38,062 nucleotides of DNA, from NCBI GenBank assembly GCA_017985935.1, contig JAGNWT010000036.1, positions 1-38,062 on the forward strand. Direction: 5' to 3'. This document shows positions 1 through 8,818 of the stretch, piece by piece. Positions within the stretch are counted from its first letter, which is position 1. Every line of letters begins with the position of its first letter. Source of the stretch: Anaerolineales bacterium (GTDB lineage: Bacteria; Chloroflexota; Anaerolineae; Anaerolineales; Villigracilaceae). Position numbers and translations under genes: made by a program. The notes below the pieces were generated by a model. That model saw only the letters and a program-made list of their open reading frames with translations, was not told the origin of the DNA and searched no databases.

Positions 1-49
1 TGGCCTCCTCAGTGCGATTGAGGCGCGCTCCCAACTGCGCTACAGGCCC
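1..49 (-). tRNA. tRNA-Ala(CGC), 5' part, cut by window edge
   Basis: Read on the minus strand from position 49, the sequence folds as the first 49 nt of a tRNA: seven-nt acceptor strand, TA at positions 8-9, a GCGC/GCGC D stem and a perfect five-bp anticodon stem CCTCA/TGAGG. The seven-nt loop is ATCGCAC, giving anticodon CGC (alanine, codon GCG). The T arm and acceptor 3' strand lie outside the window, so the G3:U70 alanine identity pair cannot be checked. A strong promoter lies 20 bp upstream. Confidence 0.85.
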
Positions 50-68
50 TTTCGATAAGGCGAAGCGT

Positions 69-97
69 ATTCTACCTGAGGCGTTTGGGAATGTCAA
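69..97 (-). promoter_or_regulatory. Promoter of tRNA-Ala
   Basis: On the minus strand a perfect -35 TTGACA (97-92) is separated by 17 bp from -10 TAGAAT (74-69). The predicted start near 62 leaves about 13 nt before the tRNA 5' end. Confidence 0.8.
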
Positions 98-234
98 TGC
101 AAAATATGGAAATGATCAGGCGTTTTTACGAGGCAAACAAAAGTGCAAAATCACCTGACGATAGTGTAAAGAAAAATTTATTTATTTTCTATTAAAATTT
201 TTTTATCTTCATCGATGCAAAAGGGGCATTCAGT

Positions 235-3200
235 ATGTCAACGTACCTTTCAACGCAAAATATAATTTCCCGATTATTTGAACCTTTTCGAGTATTTGCC
301 GCAGTATTCATAGCAGTTATTTTTTGGCTGTATCCGGCAATCGTCCAACCTTCTCAGCCAAATGGCGAGAAAATCAGGATTCCGTTGCAGGAATATGGTG
401 GTATTAAGTTGGTTACGGCAATCGAATCTCGCGCTCCGAATTGTGATAAATCCTGTCAGATTGACGTTTGTATAGATTGGAAGCCGGGACCATCCCCGAC
501 TTGCCCAAAACCCGGACCTGGTGGCGGTTGTTGTTTTGCTTATGAAACACAATGCGACCCAGGCTGCGTGGATCCAATTCCAACCCTTCCGCCAAGTATC
601 TCGGCAAGCCTTAACTGTTCTCAAAATGGAAATAATGGCTGGTGTATTGGCTCGTTATCGCTTGATTTGACAGCTTCCGATCCGCAAGGTCAGACTGTAA
701 TTATCTCAGGTGTTTTGAATGGTGTTGCATTTGCCTGTCCAATCGGAGTAACTTCCTGTTCAATACCAATTTCCAGTGAAGGTGCAGGTTCCATCACTTA
801 TCGTGCTGATTCATCCACCGGATTGTCGGCTACAGGCTCAACGAATTATCAATTGGATTCGACCAAGCCAATGCTTGCCGGTACCCTAAGTGGCGTAACG
901 GCGTCCAATAATTGGTATCGATCAGATGTTTCAGTAGATGTGATTTCAAGTGACTCTGTTTCAGGATTAGCATTCGTATCAGCAGTTGTGGATGGGGGCT
1001 CACCAATGACCCCCGATCTCCCTATAATTTTTCCTGATGGGATTCATACACTCTTGCTTACTTCATATGATAATGCTGGAAATATATCCCAAGTATCGAA
1101 GATAATACAGGTTGATACAATTACTCCAACGGTCTCGGTTGCTCTTGGAGGAATAAGTGGAACGAATGGCTGGTATATATCAACGGTAGTGGTTACACCC
1201 TCGGCCAACGATTCGAGTTCAGGAATCGCCTTACTGGAAGCGATGGTAGACGGGAGTTCGTGGTTTCCAATTAATTCTCCACTAAGTTTTTCAGACGGGG
1301 TTCATAATTTTCGATTTCGTGCTACTGATAATGTAGGAAATGTAACCGAAACGGCGCTTCAAACTATAAAGGTTGACACAGTCACACCGAAAATAAGTAC
1401 GTCCATTTCCGGGAGCAACGGAACAATTGGGTGGTATGTTTCGAATGTCACTGTTTCACCTGTGGCTCAAGACGCAGAATCAGGGGTTGCATTGCTTGAA
1501 ATTAAGATTGATAACGAAGAGTGGGTAAAGGCAGAGGAAGTTCATACTTTTTTTGAAGGCGTGCATAATTATCAGATTCGCGCTACAGACATTGCGGGCA
1601 ATATAACTGAAAGTTCTATCCGAACTCTTAAGGTAGATACAATTACGCCTGTAATAAATGTTTCAATTAAGGGAGTAAGTGGAATTAATGGATGGTATGT
1701 TTCGAAAGTAGAGGTCACTTCAACTGCCTATGACGGGAACTCGGGGGTTTCTTCGCTTGATTTTGTAGTTGATGCGGGAGTTTGGGAAAAATATACAAGT
1801 CCTTTGGGCTTTACGGATGGAGTTCATACAGTTAAATTTAGGGTTACCGATTATGCGGGAAATGTAACAGAGACATTGTCAAAAGAAATAAAAGTTGATA
1901 CTTATACGCCTTTTGTGAGCCTAAAAATAGATGGAACTTCGGGGTTTAATGGCTGGTTTGTTTCCCCTGTAACGATTGAGCCTATTGTAAACGACTCCGT
2001 ATCGGGCGTAGCTTCCGTTCAAGTGGCTGTTGACGATGGGGGATGGGCGGTTGTAAATAATTCAATTCCATTTGGTGAGGGGGTACACACATATCAATTT
2101 AAGGTTGTTGATGGTGCGGGCAATAGCATAATAATCCCTGCTCAAAACCTGAAAGTGGATACGATAGCGCCGATCATTGAAATGACAAAAAGGCTCTCGC
2201 TCGGCGAAACTGTTGATTATCATTTGATGGATCATGGCAGTGGGTTGTATATTTATCGTGCTGTGATTGAAGATGAAGATGAAAAGTATAAAAAGGTTGT
2301 TTGGGTGGATGATATCAGCGGAAATCTGTTTGAAAATCAAATTCTGTGGGATGGAAAATTTACTGATGACAAAAAAGCAGGTTGGGGAAAATATTACTTA
2401 ACTTTGAAGATCCGTGATGTCGCAGGAAATGAGGCGATGAGGACCGCGGTAATAAACGTAACCCCATTTAGTTCATTAACTGAGATTCCCGAATTTAATC
2501 CACCACCGTCGATAGTGAATCATTCTCTGGATGTTGAAACGGAAATTGAAGTTCCTTCTTTTGGCGGGGAAATTAATAATAAGATTGGGATAGGCGAAAT
2601 TACGACCCTTGATGAGGGCGGTGAAGTCCATAATGATGAAGTAGAAGAACAAAATGTTATCATAAATGATGGGGGCGAAATCAACGGCCAGCTATATACA
2701 GCATCTTTTACTGACATTATTTTTAACGAAGGTGGATCACTTGTGAATTGGGTGGAAGATGCAATTGATGAAGCTTCTTTCACACTGGGCGAGGTCACTA
2801 ATTCAAAATCCAATTCAAATCCTGATAATGTCCTTTGGGGGCTGGCAGCAACAACATTGGCGGGTACAGCCCTTGCCGATTGGAAAAAGAAACGCGAAGA
2901 CGAAGAGAATATTAAAAACGAGAATCTAGGCAAACTAAGATCCAGGCGCGAATCTGAAAAGAACCGCAATGCTGAAATTCGTGCTAGGAAAATGACTACA
3001 CAGGTGTCGCGTTCTCAGATCGTTAAAATTTCTAATAGGGAAAGGGCTGAAGGGTTCGTTATAGCAGCGCAACAGGCAGAAAAGAAGCGACTTAGGGAGC
3101 AGAAACTAAAAGAGAGGCAACAAGCCGGTCTAATGGCATATTATCAAGGTAGAAAGATTGGGGAGGTTCTTAATAGTGATCTGCTTGAGGAAAAAACAAC

Positions 3201-4650
3201 ATCGTTTGAAAAAACGATGGATTGGATAGATCAGCATCAGGCAGAGATTTCGATTGGTATTGGTGTTGCTGTAGGAGTGGCTGCAATTATTGCCAGTGGC
3301 GGATTGGCAGCACCATGGGTTATGGCTGCCTGGATTGGCGGCGCCGCCGCCGTTGCTGGTGGTACAGTGGCGCTTGGAACTGTGGGGTTGAATTCATATT
3401 ACGGAAGACCTCTAGGGGATAATGTATTAAGAAACCTGTTTATTGCAGGGGCAACAGCTGGTGCTGTTGCAGGAGTTGGTTTTCTGTTTCAAAGTGCTGT
3501 ACAGGGAGTTGGGATCTATTGTTCGTTAAATGTATCTGCTTGCTCAAAGGTAGAACCGGTGCTTAATGCGTTCGACGCGCTTGAAGAAGCATATTTGTAT
3601 CTAAAGGGATCGTATCAAACATGGATAGGTGATGGAAATGGGGCTGCAGAAACGTATTCAGAATTGCAAGCAGAGTATGTAGATGGAGGGGTGCCAGGCA
3701 ATGCAATTGCTGCTGACTTGGTAGAGCCGATCATCAAACTTGGTCCTGACGCTGTGAATATTGCTCTTAAATATGGTGATGAGACAGTTCCATTGCTTTT
3801 ACTATACGGTAAAGATGCTGTTGATATTATTGGCGCGTATGGCGATGATGGAATATCTTTGTTACTTAAGTTTGGAAATGAAGCTACCGATGCGATTAAA
3901 CTTGTAAAAAAATTTGGCACGCCAGCTGTGAAAGTGCTAAACGCCGTAGATTTGGATGGGGCAACTAAATTATTGGAGAATTTGGATGACGATGTTTTGG
4001 CATATACTCTAGAAAAAGGAGAAGATGCGATATATGCACTTTCGCGTTGGAGCGAATTAGAGCTGAAAGAGTTTGGCCCTGAATTGGCATTAAGGGCTGA
4101 AAATGATGCGATAGTAATCAAAGCTATTGATGAATTAGTAAATTCAGGTCCCTTAGATCCCAAACACCTTACGCGCGAGCAGGATAACTTGATAAAGTTA
4201 ATTGCTGAATGTTCCACTCAGTATAGCGATGAGGGGCAGATTGTTTTAGGGAAATGGGTCGATTATGGACACGGCTTTACTAAATATGCCCGCGAGACTG
4301 GTTCAGTTCATTACAATCCTCATCCAGATATGTGGAATCTTTTTGAAAGCCTTGGCAAAGATAAGAGGGAAGACACTGCATGGTTAGTAAATAGGCAGGT
4401 TATTCAAAACGGAATTAAGAAAGGGTTGCCGTTTGAATATTCCTTTGAAGGAATTCAAATTAAGGATGAAAATACTGAACTATTAGCTATTCAGTTAATA
4501 TTTTCTGGAGAGACGAATGAGGAAATTATGACCACCCTAAACTTAAATTATATACCTATTCGAATGAAAGAGATACGCGAGCTGGAGGAAGCCGGTTATG
4601 ATTTTGCCTACGATGATGTAACCAAATCATTTATTTTCACTATGCCATAA
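235..4650 (+). CDS. Giant Ig-repeat surface protein with C-terminal polymorphic-toxin-like domain
   Basis: A 1471-residue protein. Visible in order: an N-terminal membrane/signal helix (about residues 18-37), a Cys/Pro/Gly-rich stretch (67-111), six Ig-like repeats of about 86 residues (about 122-647) ending in a VDT-x-TP signature, a FlgD-like segment, Gly-Glu-rich linkers, a hydrophobic helix (about 865) followed by a long charged coiled coil, a Gly/Ala-rich hydrophobic region (about 1005-1100), short helical KYGD/KFGN repeats (about 1174-1290) and a C-terminal domain (about 1330-1471). The tail has the spacing LGKW...HYN...MWNLF...AWLVNRQ...GLPFEYS and resembles, from memory, a toxin tail common in contact-dependent effectors. 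That match is an inference. RBS AAGGGG lies about 10 bp before the ATG. A probable immunity gene follows 13 bp downstream. The block is visibly AT-richer than the rest of the window, which suggests transfer. Confidence 0.75.
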   Translation: MSTYLSTQNIISRLFEPFRVFAAVFIAVIFWLYPAIVQPSQPNGEKIRIPLQEYGGIKLVTAIESRAPNCDKSCQIDVCIDWKPGPSPTCPKPGPGGGCCFAYETQCDPGCVDPIPTLPPSISASLNCSQNGNNGWCIGSLSLDLTASDPQGQTVIISGVLNGVAFACPIGVTSCSIPISSEGAGSITYRADSSTGLSATGSTNYQLDSTKPMLAGTLSGVTASNNWYRSDVSVDVISSDSVSGLAFVSAVVDGGSPMTPDLPIIFPDGIHTLLLTSYDNAGNISQVSKIIQVDTITPTVSVALGGISGTNGWYISTVVVTPSANDSSSGIALLEAMVDGSSWFPINSPLSFSDGVHNFRFRATDNVGNVTETALQTIKVDTVTPKISTSISGSNGTIGWYVSNVTVSPVAQDAESGVALLEIKIDNEEWVKAEEVHTFFEGVHNYQIRATDIAGNITESSIRTLKVDTITPVINVSIKGVSGINGWYVSKVEVTSTAYDGNSGVSSLDFVVDAGVWEKYTSPLGFTDGVHTVKFRVTDYAGNVTETLSKEIKVDTYTPFVSLKIDGTSGFNGWFVSPVTIEPIVNDSVSGVASVQVAVDDGGWAVVNNSIPFGEGVHTYQFKVVDGAGNSIIIPAQNLKVDTIAPIIEMTKRLSLGETVDYHLMDHGSGLYIYRAVIEDEDEKYKKVVWVDDISGNLFENQILWDGKFTDDKKAGWGKYYLTLKIRDVAGNEAMRTAVINVTPFSSLTEIPEFNPPPSIVNHSLDVETEIEVPSFGGEINNKIGIGEITTLDEGGEVHNDEVEEQNVIINDGGEINGQLYTASFTDIIFNEGGSLVNWVEDAIDEASFTLGEVTNSKSNSNPDNVLWGLAATTLAGTALADWKKKREDEENIKNENLGKLRSRRESEKNRNAEIRARKMTTQVSRSQIVKISNRERAEGFVIAAQQAEKKRLREQKLKERQQAGLMAYYQGRKIGEVLNSDLLEEKTTSFEKTMDWIDQHQAEISIGIGVAVGVAAIIASGGLAAPWVMAAWIGGAAAVAGGTVALGTVGLNSYYGRPLGDNVLRNLFIAGATAGAVAGVGFLFQSAVQGVGIYCSLNVSACSKVEPVLNAFDALEEAYLYLKGSYQTWIGDGNGAAETYSELQAEYVDGGVPGNAIAADLVEPIIKLGPDAVNIALKYGDETVPLLLLYGKDAVDIIGAYGDDGISLLLKFGNEATDAIKLVKKFGTPAVKVLNAVDLDGATKLLENLDDDVLAYTLEKGEDAIYALSRWSELELKEFGPELALRAENDAIVIKAIDELVNSGPLDPKHLTREQDNLIKLIAECSTQYSDEGQIVLGKWVDYGHGFTKYARETGSVHYNPHPDMWNLFESLGKDKREDTAWLVNRQVIQNGIKKGLPFEYSFEGIQIKDENTELLAIQLIFSGETNEEIMTTLNLNYIPIRMKEIRELEEAGYDFAYDDVTKSFIFTMP
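600..2178 (+). repeat. Six tandem Ig-like repeat units in the coding sequence
   Basis: Six units of roughly 258 bp encode a shared pattern: NGWY near the start, then SG..., a VD-x-G-x-W element, DGVH, an ATD-x-AGN-x-TE element and a closing KVDT-x-TP. Units 3-6 are most alike; unit 1 is the most divergent. This is typical of extended stalks in secreted or surface proteins. Confidence 0.85.
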
Positions 4651-4663
4651 AAGGATAAATAAA

Positions 4664-5254
4664 ATGAGTATTGACCACGAAAGAAAAGTTGACCCTATTC
4701 AGGAGATGTCTAATTTAATACATCAATATTTAGTTGAATTAAATATTTGGGGCTATAAAGAGACTTTTTGCTCGCAAGAGACAAAATCTTTGATCTATGA
4801 TTCTCAATGGTGCCGAGTTAATTTTACGTGGGGAGGCTGGGATGCTGCCGGCGGAAATTCAATTAACATCTATTATGGTAGATTGCATGCTCCAAATGAA
4901 AGTGCAAAGATGGTTTGGAACGGAGAAGAGTGTCATGCTTGGCATAGAATTGAGCAGGTGCTTCACTTTTTAGATGGACGTTCTCCCGTTGATTCTGCAA
5001 AGTTGAATTATTCTGTACCCCTGATAAAAAAATATTATGAAGAAAGCTTTCGAAAAGAATATCATCGCCGACAACCTGAATGGTTGGTAAAAATGCATGC
5101 GGAGATATGGAGGTATTACGGAAAAAGGCTGTTTGAGGTTTTTGATTTGCGGCAGCCTGTTATCTGGGATCAATATCGTGATTTTTTAAAGCATTTTTAT
5201 GATAATAAAGGCCGTCCGTCCTTTATTAAACCTCCAATGGATAAAGTTTGTTAG
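4664..5254 (+). CDS. Probable immunity protein of the upstream toxin
   Basis: A 196-residue soluble protein without signal peptide or membrane helices, rich in Trp, Tyr and His (for example the segments VNFTWGGWDAAGG, NIYYGRL and CHAWHRIEQVLHFL). I do not recognise its family. The start has RBS AAAGGA about 9 bp upstream and sits 13 bp after the giant gene's stop, the usual place for a cytoplasmic immunity protein. It shares that gene's AT-rich composition, so the two probably moved together. The immunity role is inferred from position, size and lack of export signal only. It could instead be an unrelated cargo protein. Confidence 0.6.
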   Translation: MSIDHERKVDPIQEMSNLIHQYLVELNIWGYKETFCSQETKSLIYDSQWCRVNFTWGGWDAAGGNSINIYYGRLHAPNESAKMVWNGEECHAWHRIEQVLHFLDGRSPVDSAKLNYSVPLIKKYYEESFRKEYHRRQPEWLVKMHAEIWRYYGKRLFEVFDLRQPVIWDQYRDFLKHFYDNKGRPSFIKPPMDKVC

Positions 5255-5266
5255 GAGGGAGGACCA

Positions 5267-5638
5267 ATGCTAAAGAAGTTTGTGCCTATTTCTTCGTTGA
5301 TTCTATTGATTTCCTCCCTGTTTTCGTTAAAGTGGGTTCCTTCAGTAATGCCTTACCTTGCTGGAGGACTCTTAGCATTATCTTTGGTTACGCCTGTTTC
5401 TGTTCTTTTTGAGAGGCAAATAAAGACTGAAAAAAATCAAACCAAATTTTTTGGAAATGTCTTAAAGTTGATATGCATGGTTGTTCTGGCGATTTTTCTT
5501 GGCGGTTTAGTTGGGTTATATATTAATTATTACGCGGCCCCTCGCTGGGGTGTTGTTGTCGGACTTTCGCTTGCTTTGGTTGCAAGTTTTTTAATGGGAT
5601 ATTCGATCAAAAAAGGAATGTGGAGGGTTTTCAAGTAG
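5267..5638 (+). CDS. Small four-helix membrane protein
   Basis: A 123-residue protein with about four hydrophobic segments (residues about 5-22, 25-45, 64-85 and 93-113) and a short charged tail. A strong RBS (GGAGGGAGG) lies directly before the ATG, 12 bp after the stop of the preceding gene, so it is probably the third gene of the toxin operon. No family recognised. It might be a second, membrane-located immunity factor or an export accessory, but nothing in the sequence proves it. Confidence 0.65.
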   Translation: MLKKFVPISSLILLISSLFSLKWVPSVMPYLAGGLLALSLVTPVSVLFERQIKTEKNQTKFFGNVLKLICMVVLAIFLGGLVGLYINYYAAPRWGVVVGLSLALVASFLMGYSIKKGMWRVFK

Positions 5639-5707
5639 TGAAGTTCATCAGTGGAAGTTGTAAGAAATTGGGACCTTTCACTGTCATGTAACATGAAACG
5701 AGATACC

Positions 5708-5723
5708 CAAAACGATCGTTTTG
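5708..5723. promoter_or_regulatory. 16-bp perfect palindrome, possible operator
   Basis: CAAAACGATCGTTTTG is self-complementary over all 16 bases. It lies between the toxin block and panB, about 70 bp after one stop and 127 bp before the next start. No T-run follows and there is no loop, so it looks more like a dimeric protein-binding site than a terminator. Confidence 0.4.
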
Positions 5724-5850
5724 TGGAATAATCACTACTCTGCGCGTATCCTGGCGAACGCGACGGAGAAAATCCAAACAACCGAAATCGCGTGCATACT
5801 CAGGGCGTTAGCACGCACACGGACTCTACCTTTACTGGAGGGTACCACCC

Positions 5851-6732
5851 ATGTCAACAGTTACACCTGTCTCAACTCCCGCGTCACAACGTAAAAAGGT
5901 GACCACGCTCACGTTCCGTCAGAAGAAGGAACGTGGCGAGCCGATTACCATGCTGACCGCCTATGACTATCCCACTGCAGTGGCGATGGACAGGGCTGGT
6001 ATTGATTCCATACTCGTCGGCGATTCGCTGGCGATGGTGGTACTTGGCTACGAAAACACCCTGCCCGTCACAATGGAAGAGATGTTGCACCACGCGCGCG
6101 CCGTTTCGCGCGGAGCGAAGAGCGCCCTGCTGGTGGGCGACATGCCGTTCATGTCCTATCAAGTTTCAGCAGAGGAAGCCCTGCGCAATGCCGGACGCTT
6201 CCTTCAGCAGGCAGGCATGGACTCCGTCAAACTCGAAGGCGGCCGCGAACGGGCAGATGCCGTCCGCGCCATCACGGGCGCGGGCATACCCGTCATGGGG
6301 CATATCGGGCTCACGCCGCAATCTGTGCATCAGCTTGGCGGATTCCGCGCGCAGGGCAAAACCGCATCGGCGGCGAAACGGCTGCTCGAAGACGCGCAGA
6401 TCCTCGAAGAAGCGGGCGCGTTCAGCCTCGTGCTCGAATCTGTCCCAGCCCGGCTGGCAGAATACATCTCCAAACAGATTTCCATTCCAACCATTGGCAT
6501 CGGTGCAGGCGCAGGCTGTGACGGTCAGGTTCTCGTCACACACGACCTGCTCGGTCTCTTTGACCGCTTCACACCAAAGTTTGTCCGCAAGTATGCCAAC
6601 CTGCACGAAGTCATGAACAAGGCTTTTACTGATTATGTCGAAGATGTCGAGAGCAGGCAATTCCCTGCTCTTGAGCACACGGTCGAAATGACCGATGAAG
6701 AATGGGACATGTTCTTGAAGGAAGCAAAATGA
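5851..6732 (+). CDS. panB: 3-methyl-2-oxobutanoate hydroxymethyltransferase
   Basis: A 293-residue cytoplasmic TIM-barrel enzyme that transfers the hydroxymethyl group of 5,10-methylene-THF to 2-oxoisovalerate, giving ketopantoate, the first committed step of pantothenate and CoA synthesis. Family motifs are intact: the TAYDYP opening, metal ligands in VGDS (Asp58), VGDMPF (Asp97) and KLEGG (Glu129), the GHIGLTPQ loop and the catalytic Glu196 in VLESVP. It has about 15 extra N-terminal residues compared with E. coli PanB. RBS GGAGGG precedes the ATG. The stop overlaps the panE start (ATGA), so the two are translationally coupled. Confidence 0.97.
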   Translation: MSTVTPVSTPASQRKKVTTLTFRQKKERGEPITMLTAYDYPTAVAMDRAGIDSILVGDSLAMVVLGYENTLPVTMEEMLHHARAVSRGAKSALLVGDMPFMSYQVSAEEALRNAGRFLQQAGMDSVKLEGGRERADAVRAITGAGIPVMGHIGLTPQSVHQLGGFRAQGKTASAAKRLLEDAQILEEAGAFSLVLESVPARLAEYISKQISIPTIGIGAGAGCDGQVLVTHDLLGLFDRFTPKFVRKYANLHEVMNKAFTDYVEDVESRQFPALEHTVEMTDEEWDMFLKEAK

Positions 6733-7637
6733 AACAGGATATTTTATTGGTAGGTACCGGCGCGTTGGCAACTTTGTTTGCCGCGCGATTGAGCGAAGCG
6801 GGTCACTCTGTTCACATGCTGGGGACATGGAAACACGGTCTGGACGCGTTGAAACGCAACGGTGCGCGCATTATGGATGCGGATGGAAAAGAGCGCGCTT
6901 ACCCCGTCCACGCCACGGATGATCCCGCCGAGGTGCGCGGCGCAAAGCATGCCCTTGTGCTGGTCAAGTCCTGGCAGACGGAGCGCGCAGCGCATCAATT
7001 GAAAGAGGCGCTCGCGGAGGATGGTCTTGCCGTCACTTTGCAGAACGGGATCGGGAACAAAGAAACGCTCACACGTGACCTTGGACCGGGCCGGGTTGCA
7101 TTGGGTGTGACCACCACTGGGGCAACCCTGCTTGGTCCGGGGTTGGTGCGAGTAGGAGGAGATGGGGTGATCTCCATTGAACAGAACCAGGCTGTCGGTC
7201 CGCTTGAAGCGGCTCTTCGTTCCTCCAATTTCAACCTGCAAGTTGTGGATGATGTCCGCTCGTTGATCTGGGGCAAACTGGTCATCAACGCCGCGATCAA
7301 CCCGTTGACCGCCTTACTGAGAGTCCCAAATGGGGAGCTGCTCTCCCGTCCGAGTGCGCGCAGAATGATGGCCGCGCTGGCTCGTGAAGCCGCGCAGGTG
7401 GCGCAAGCCGAGCGTGTGCATTTGCCGTTCAGCAACCCTGTCTCTGCGGCAGAGGATGTGGCGCGGAAGACTGCCTCGAATTTGTCTTCAATGTTCCAGG
7501 ATGTGCGGCGTGGGGCGCAGACCGAGATCGATGCCATTTGCGGGGCGGTGACACGGCGCGCAGACCATCATGGCATTCCTGTGCCTTATAACCGGGCGTG
7601 CTGGCAGTTGGTGGGGCGGTCTGCTGGGAGCATTTAG
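6729..7637 (+). CDS. panE: 2-dehydropantoate 2-reductase (ketopantoate reductase)
   Basis: NADPH-dependent reduction of ketopantoate to pantoate, the step after PanB. The 302-residue protein has an N-terminal Rossmann motif (VGTGALA, residues 8-14; the last Gly of GxGxxG is Ala), the NGIGN loop (about 106-110), the catalytic Lys183 in WGKLVINAAINPLTAL and the substrate-binding Glu266 in TEIDAICG. The start at 6729 overlaps the panB stop; an in-frame ATG 27 bp earlier lies inside panB and is less likely. No panC or panD is visible nearby. Confidence 0.95.
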   Translation: MKQDILLVGTGALATLFAARLSEAGHSVHMLGTWKHGLDALKRNGARIMDADGKERAYPVHATDDPAEVRGAKHALVLVKSWQTERAAHQLKEALAEDGLAVTLQNGIGNKETLTRDLGPGRVALGVTTTGATLLGPGLVRVGGDGVISIEQNQAVGPLEAALRSSNFNLQVVDDVRSLIWGKLVINAAINPLTALLRVPNGELLSRPSARRMMAALAREAAQVAQAERVHLPFSNPVSAAEDVARKTASNLSSMFQDVRRGAQTEIDAICGAVTRRADHHGIPVPYNRACWQLVGRSAGSI

Positions 7638-7767
7638 CAAAGAGTGACATTCTTCCACCGGAGATTGTGTGGTTAATTTGGCTGCGCAGCATGGCGTGCA
7701 TGGTAAGATTTAGCCTGCCGTGTTGAAAACATGGCAAACGAACTCTTAATGTTTCCGGAGGTTTTCC

Positions 7768-8670
7768 ATGCGTAAAATTTTCTTGATCTTGATGATGGGG
7801 GCTCTGTTTATGTTCCCCACCTTTGCGTTGGCGCAGACCGATGCGAAATTGGCCAGCGTCAGCGTGCAGCTTTGGCCTGAATATGACCAGCCTAGCATGC
7901 TGGTCATTACCGATTTTGAACTGCCTGTCACTACGAAGTTCCCCGCCGAGGTCACTTTCCGCATTCCCAACGACGCCAATCTGATCGCGGTTGCGGCTTA
8001 CACAGCAGACGGTAATTTGATGAACGCAGTTTTCGAAGGTCCCAACCCTGATGGCGACTGGCAGGCTTTTACCGTTACTTTGGATGGCGCCGCGGCGCGC
8101 TTTGAGTATTATCAGCCGATCTCTTTCAATGGAGAACAGCGCCTTTTCTCCTATCTGTGGGATGGAGCCTATGCCGTGGACCAATTTGACATCCGCGTTC
8201 TGGAGCCTGCGGACACCACTTCATTGACCGCCGACCCCAAGCTTGATTCCATCGAACAAAAGGACGGGCTGAAATATTTCCTCGGCGAGTCTGTGAAGCT
8301 TGCCAGCGGCGAGCAATTCACTTTGAATCTCGAATACACCAAGACATCTGATGCATTGATCTCAACCGGTCAGTCTGTTCAGCCGGCGGCGCCAGTGGAT
8401 GAGAACACGACCGGGCGTGTCTCGTTCAATAATTACCTGCCCTATGTAATCGGAGGCTTGGGCGTGGTCATGATCGTTGGCGGAGTGGTGTATTACTGGC
8501 AGTCTGGAAAGAAATCCGGCGGCAAGAAATCACGCCGCAGACAGCACTCACCTTCAGAAAATGAAGAAGCCGACAGCGAGATCTATTGCGCCCAGTGCGG
8601 CACACGCGCCCGTGGCGGTGACCGCTTCTGCAGAGTGTGCGGTTCCAGAATTAGGCAGCAGGAAGAATAA
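7768..8670 (+). CDS. Secreted/membrane protein with cytoplasmic zinc ribbon
   Basis: A 300-residue protein of unknown function. It has a signal peptide (residues 1-22, ending FALAQ), an extracytoplasmic beta-rich domain of about 200 residues, one membrane helix (about 223-245), a basic Lys/Arg linker and a C-terminal zinc ribbon with CxxC pairs Cys274/Cys277 and Cys288/Cys291. The topology puts the ribbon in the cytoplasm. RBS GGAGG is well placed. It stands alone, followed by a clear terminator. The beta domain fits a carbohydrate-binding or sensor fold, which is speculation. Confidence 0.8.
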   Translation: MRKIFLILMMGALFMFPTFALAQTDAKLASVSVQLWPEYDQPSMLVITDFELPVTTKFPAEVTFRIPNDANLIAVAAYTADGNLMNAVFEGPNPDGDWQAFTVTLDGAAARFEYYQPISFNGEQRLFSYLWDGAYAVDQFDIRVLEPADTTSLTADPKLDSIEQKDGLKYFLGESVKLASGEQFTLNLEYTKTSDALISTGQSVQPAAPVDENTTGRVSFNNYLPYVIGGLGVVMIVGGVVYYWQSGKKSGGKKSRRRQHSPSENEEADSEIYCAQCGTRARGGDRFCRVCGSRIRQQEE

Positions 8671-8691
8671 ACAATTTTTGTGCAAGGCTTC

Positions 8692-8727
8692 AACTCCCGC
8701 AGACGGTTGGTTTGCGGGAGTTTTTTT
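8692..8727 (+). terminator. Rho-independent terminator
   Basis: AACTCCCGC pairs with GCGGGAGTT around a 13-nt loop, followed by a run of T. It lies about 20 bp after the zinc-ribbon gene. Confidence 0.85.
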
Positions 8728-8732
8728 GTAAC

Positions 8733-8761
8733 TTGACTTTTGCTTTAATAGTCTGTATTGT
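8733..8761 (+). promoter_or_regulatory. Promoter of the small helical protein gene
   Basis: -35 TTGACT (8733-8738), 17-bp spacer, -10 TATTGT (8756-8761). The predicted start is near 8768, about 50 nt before the ATG, directly after the preceding terminator. Confidence 0.7.
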
Positions 8762-8818
8762 GAAAGTAGAGAACGAAAAACGGGCAATGGTCGGATCATC
8801 AGACGAGAGGAGGATGAT

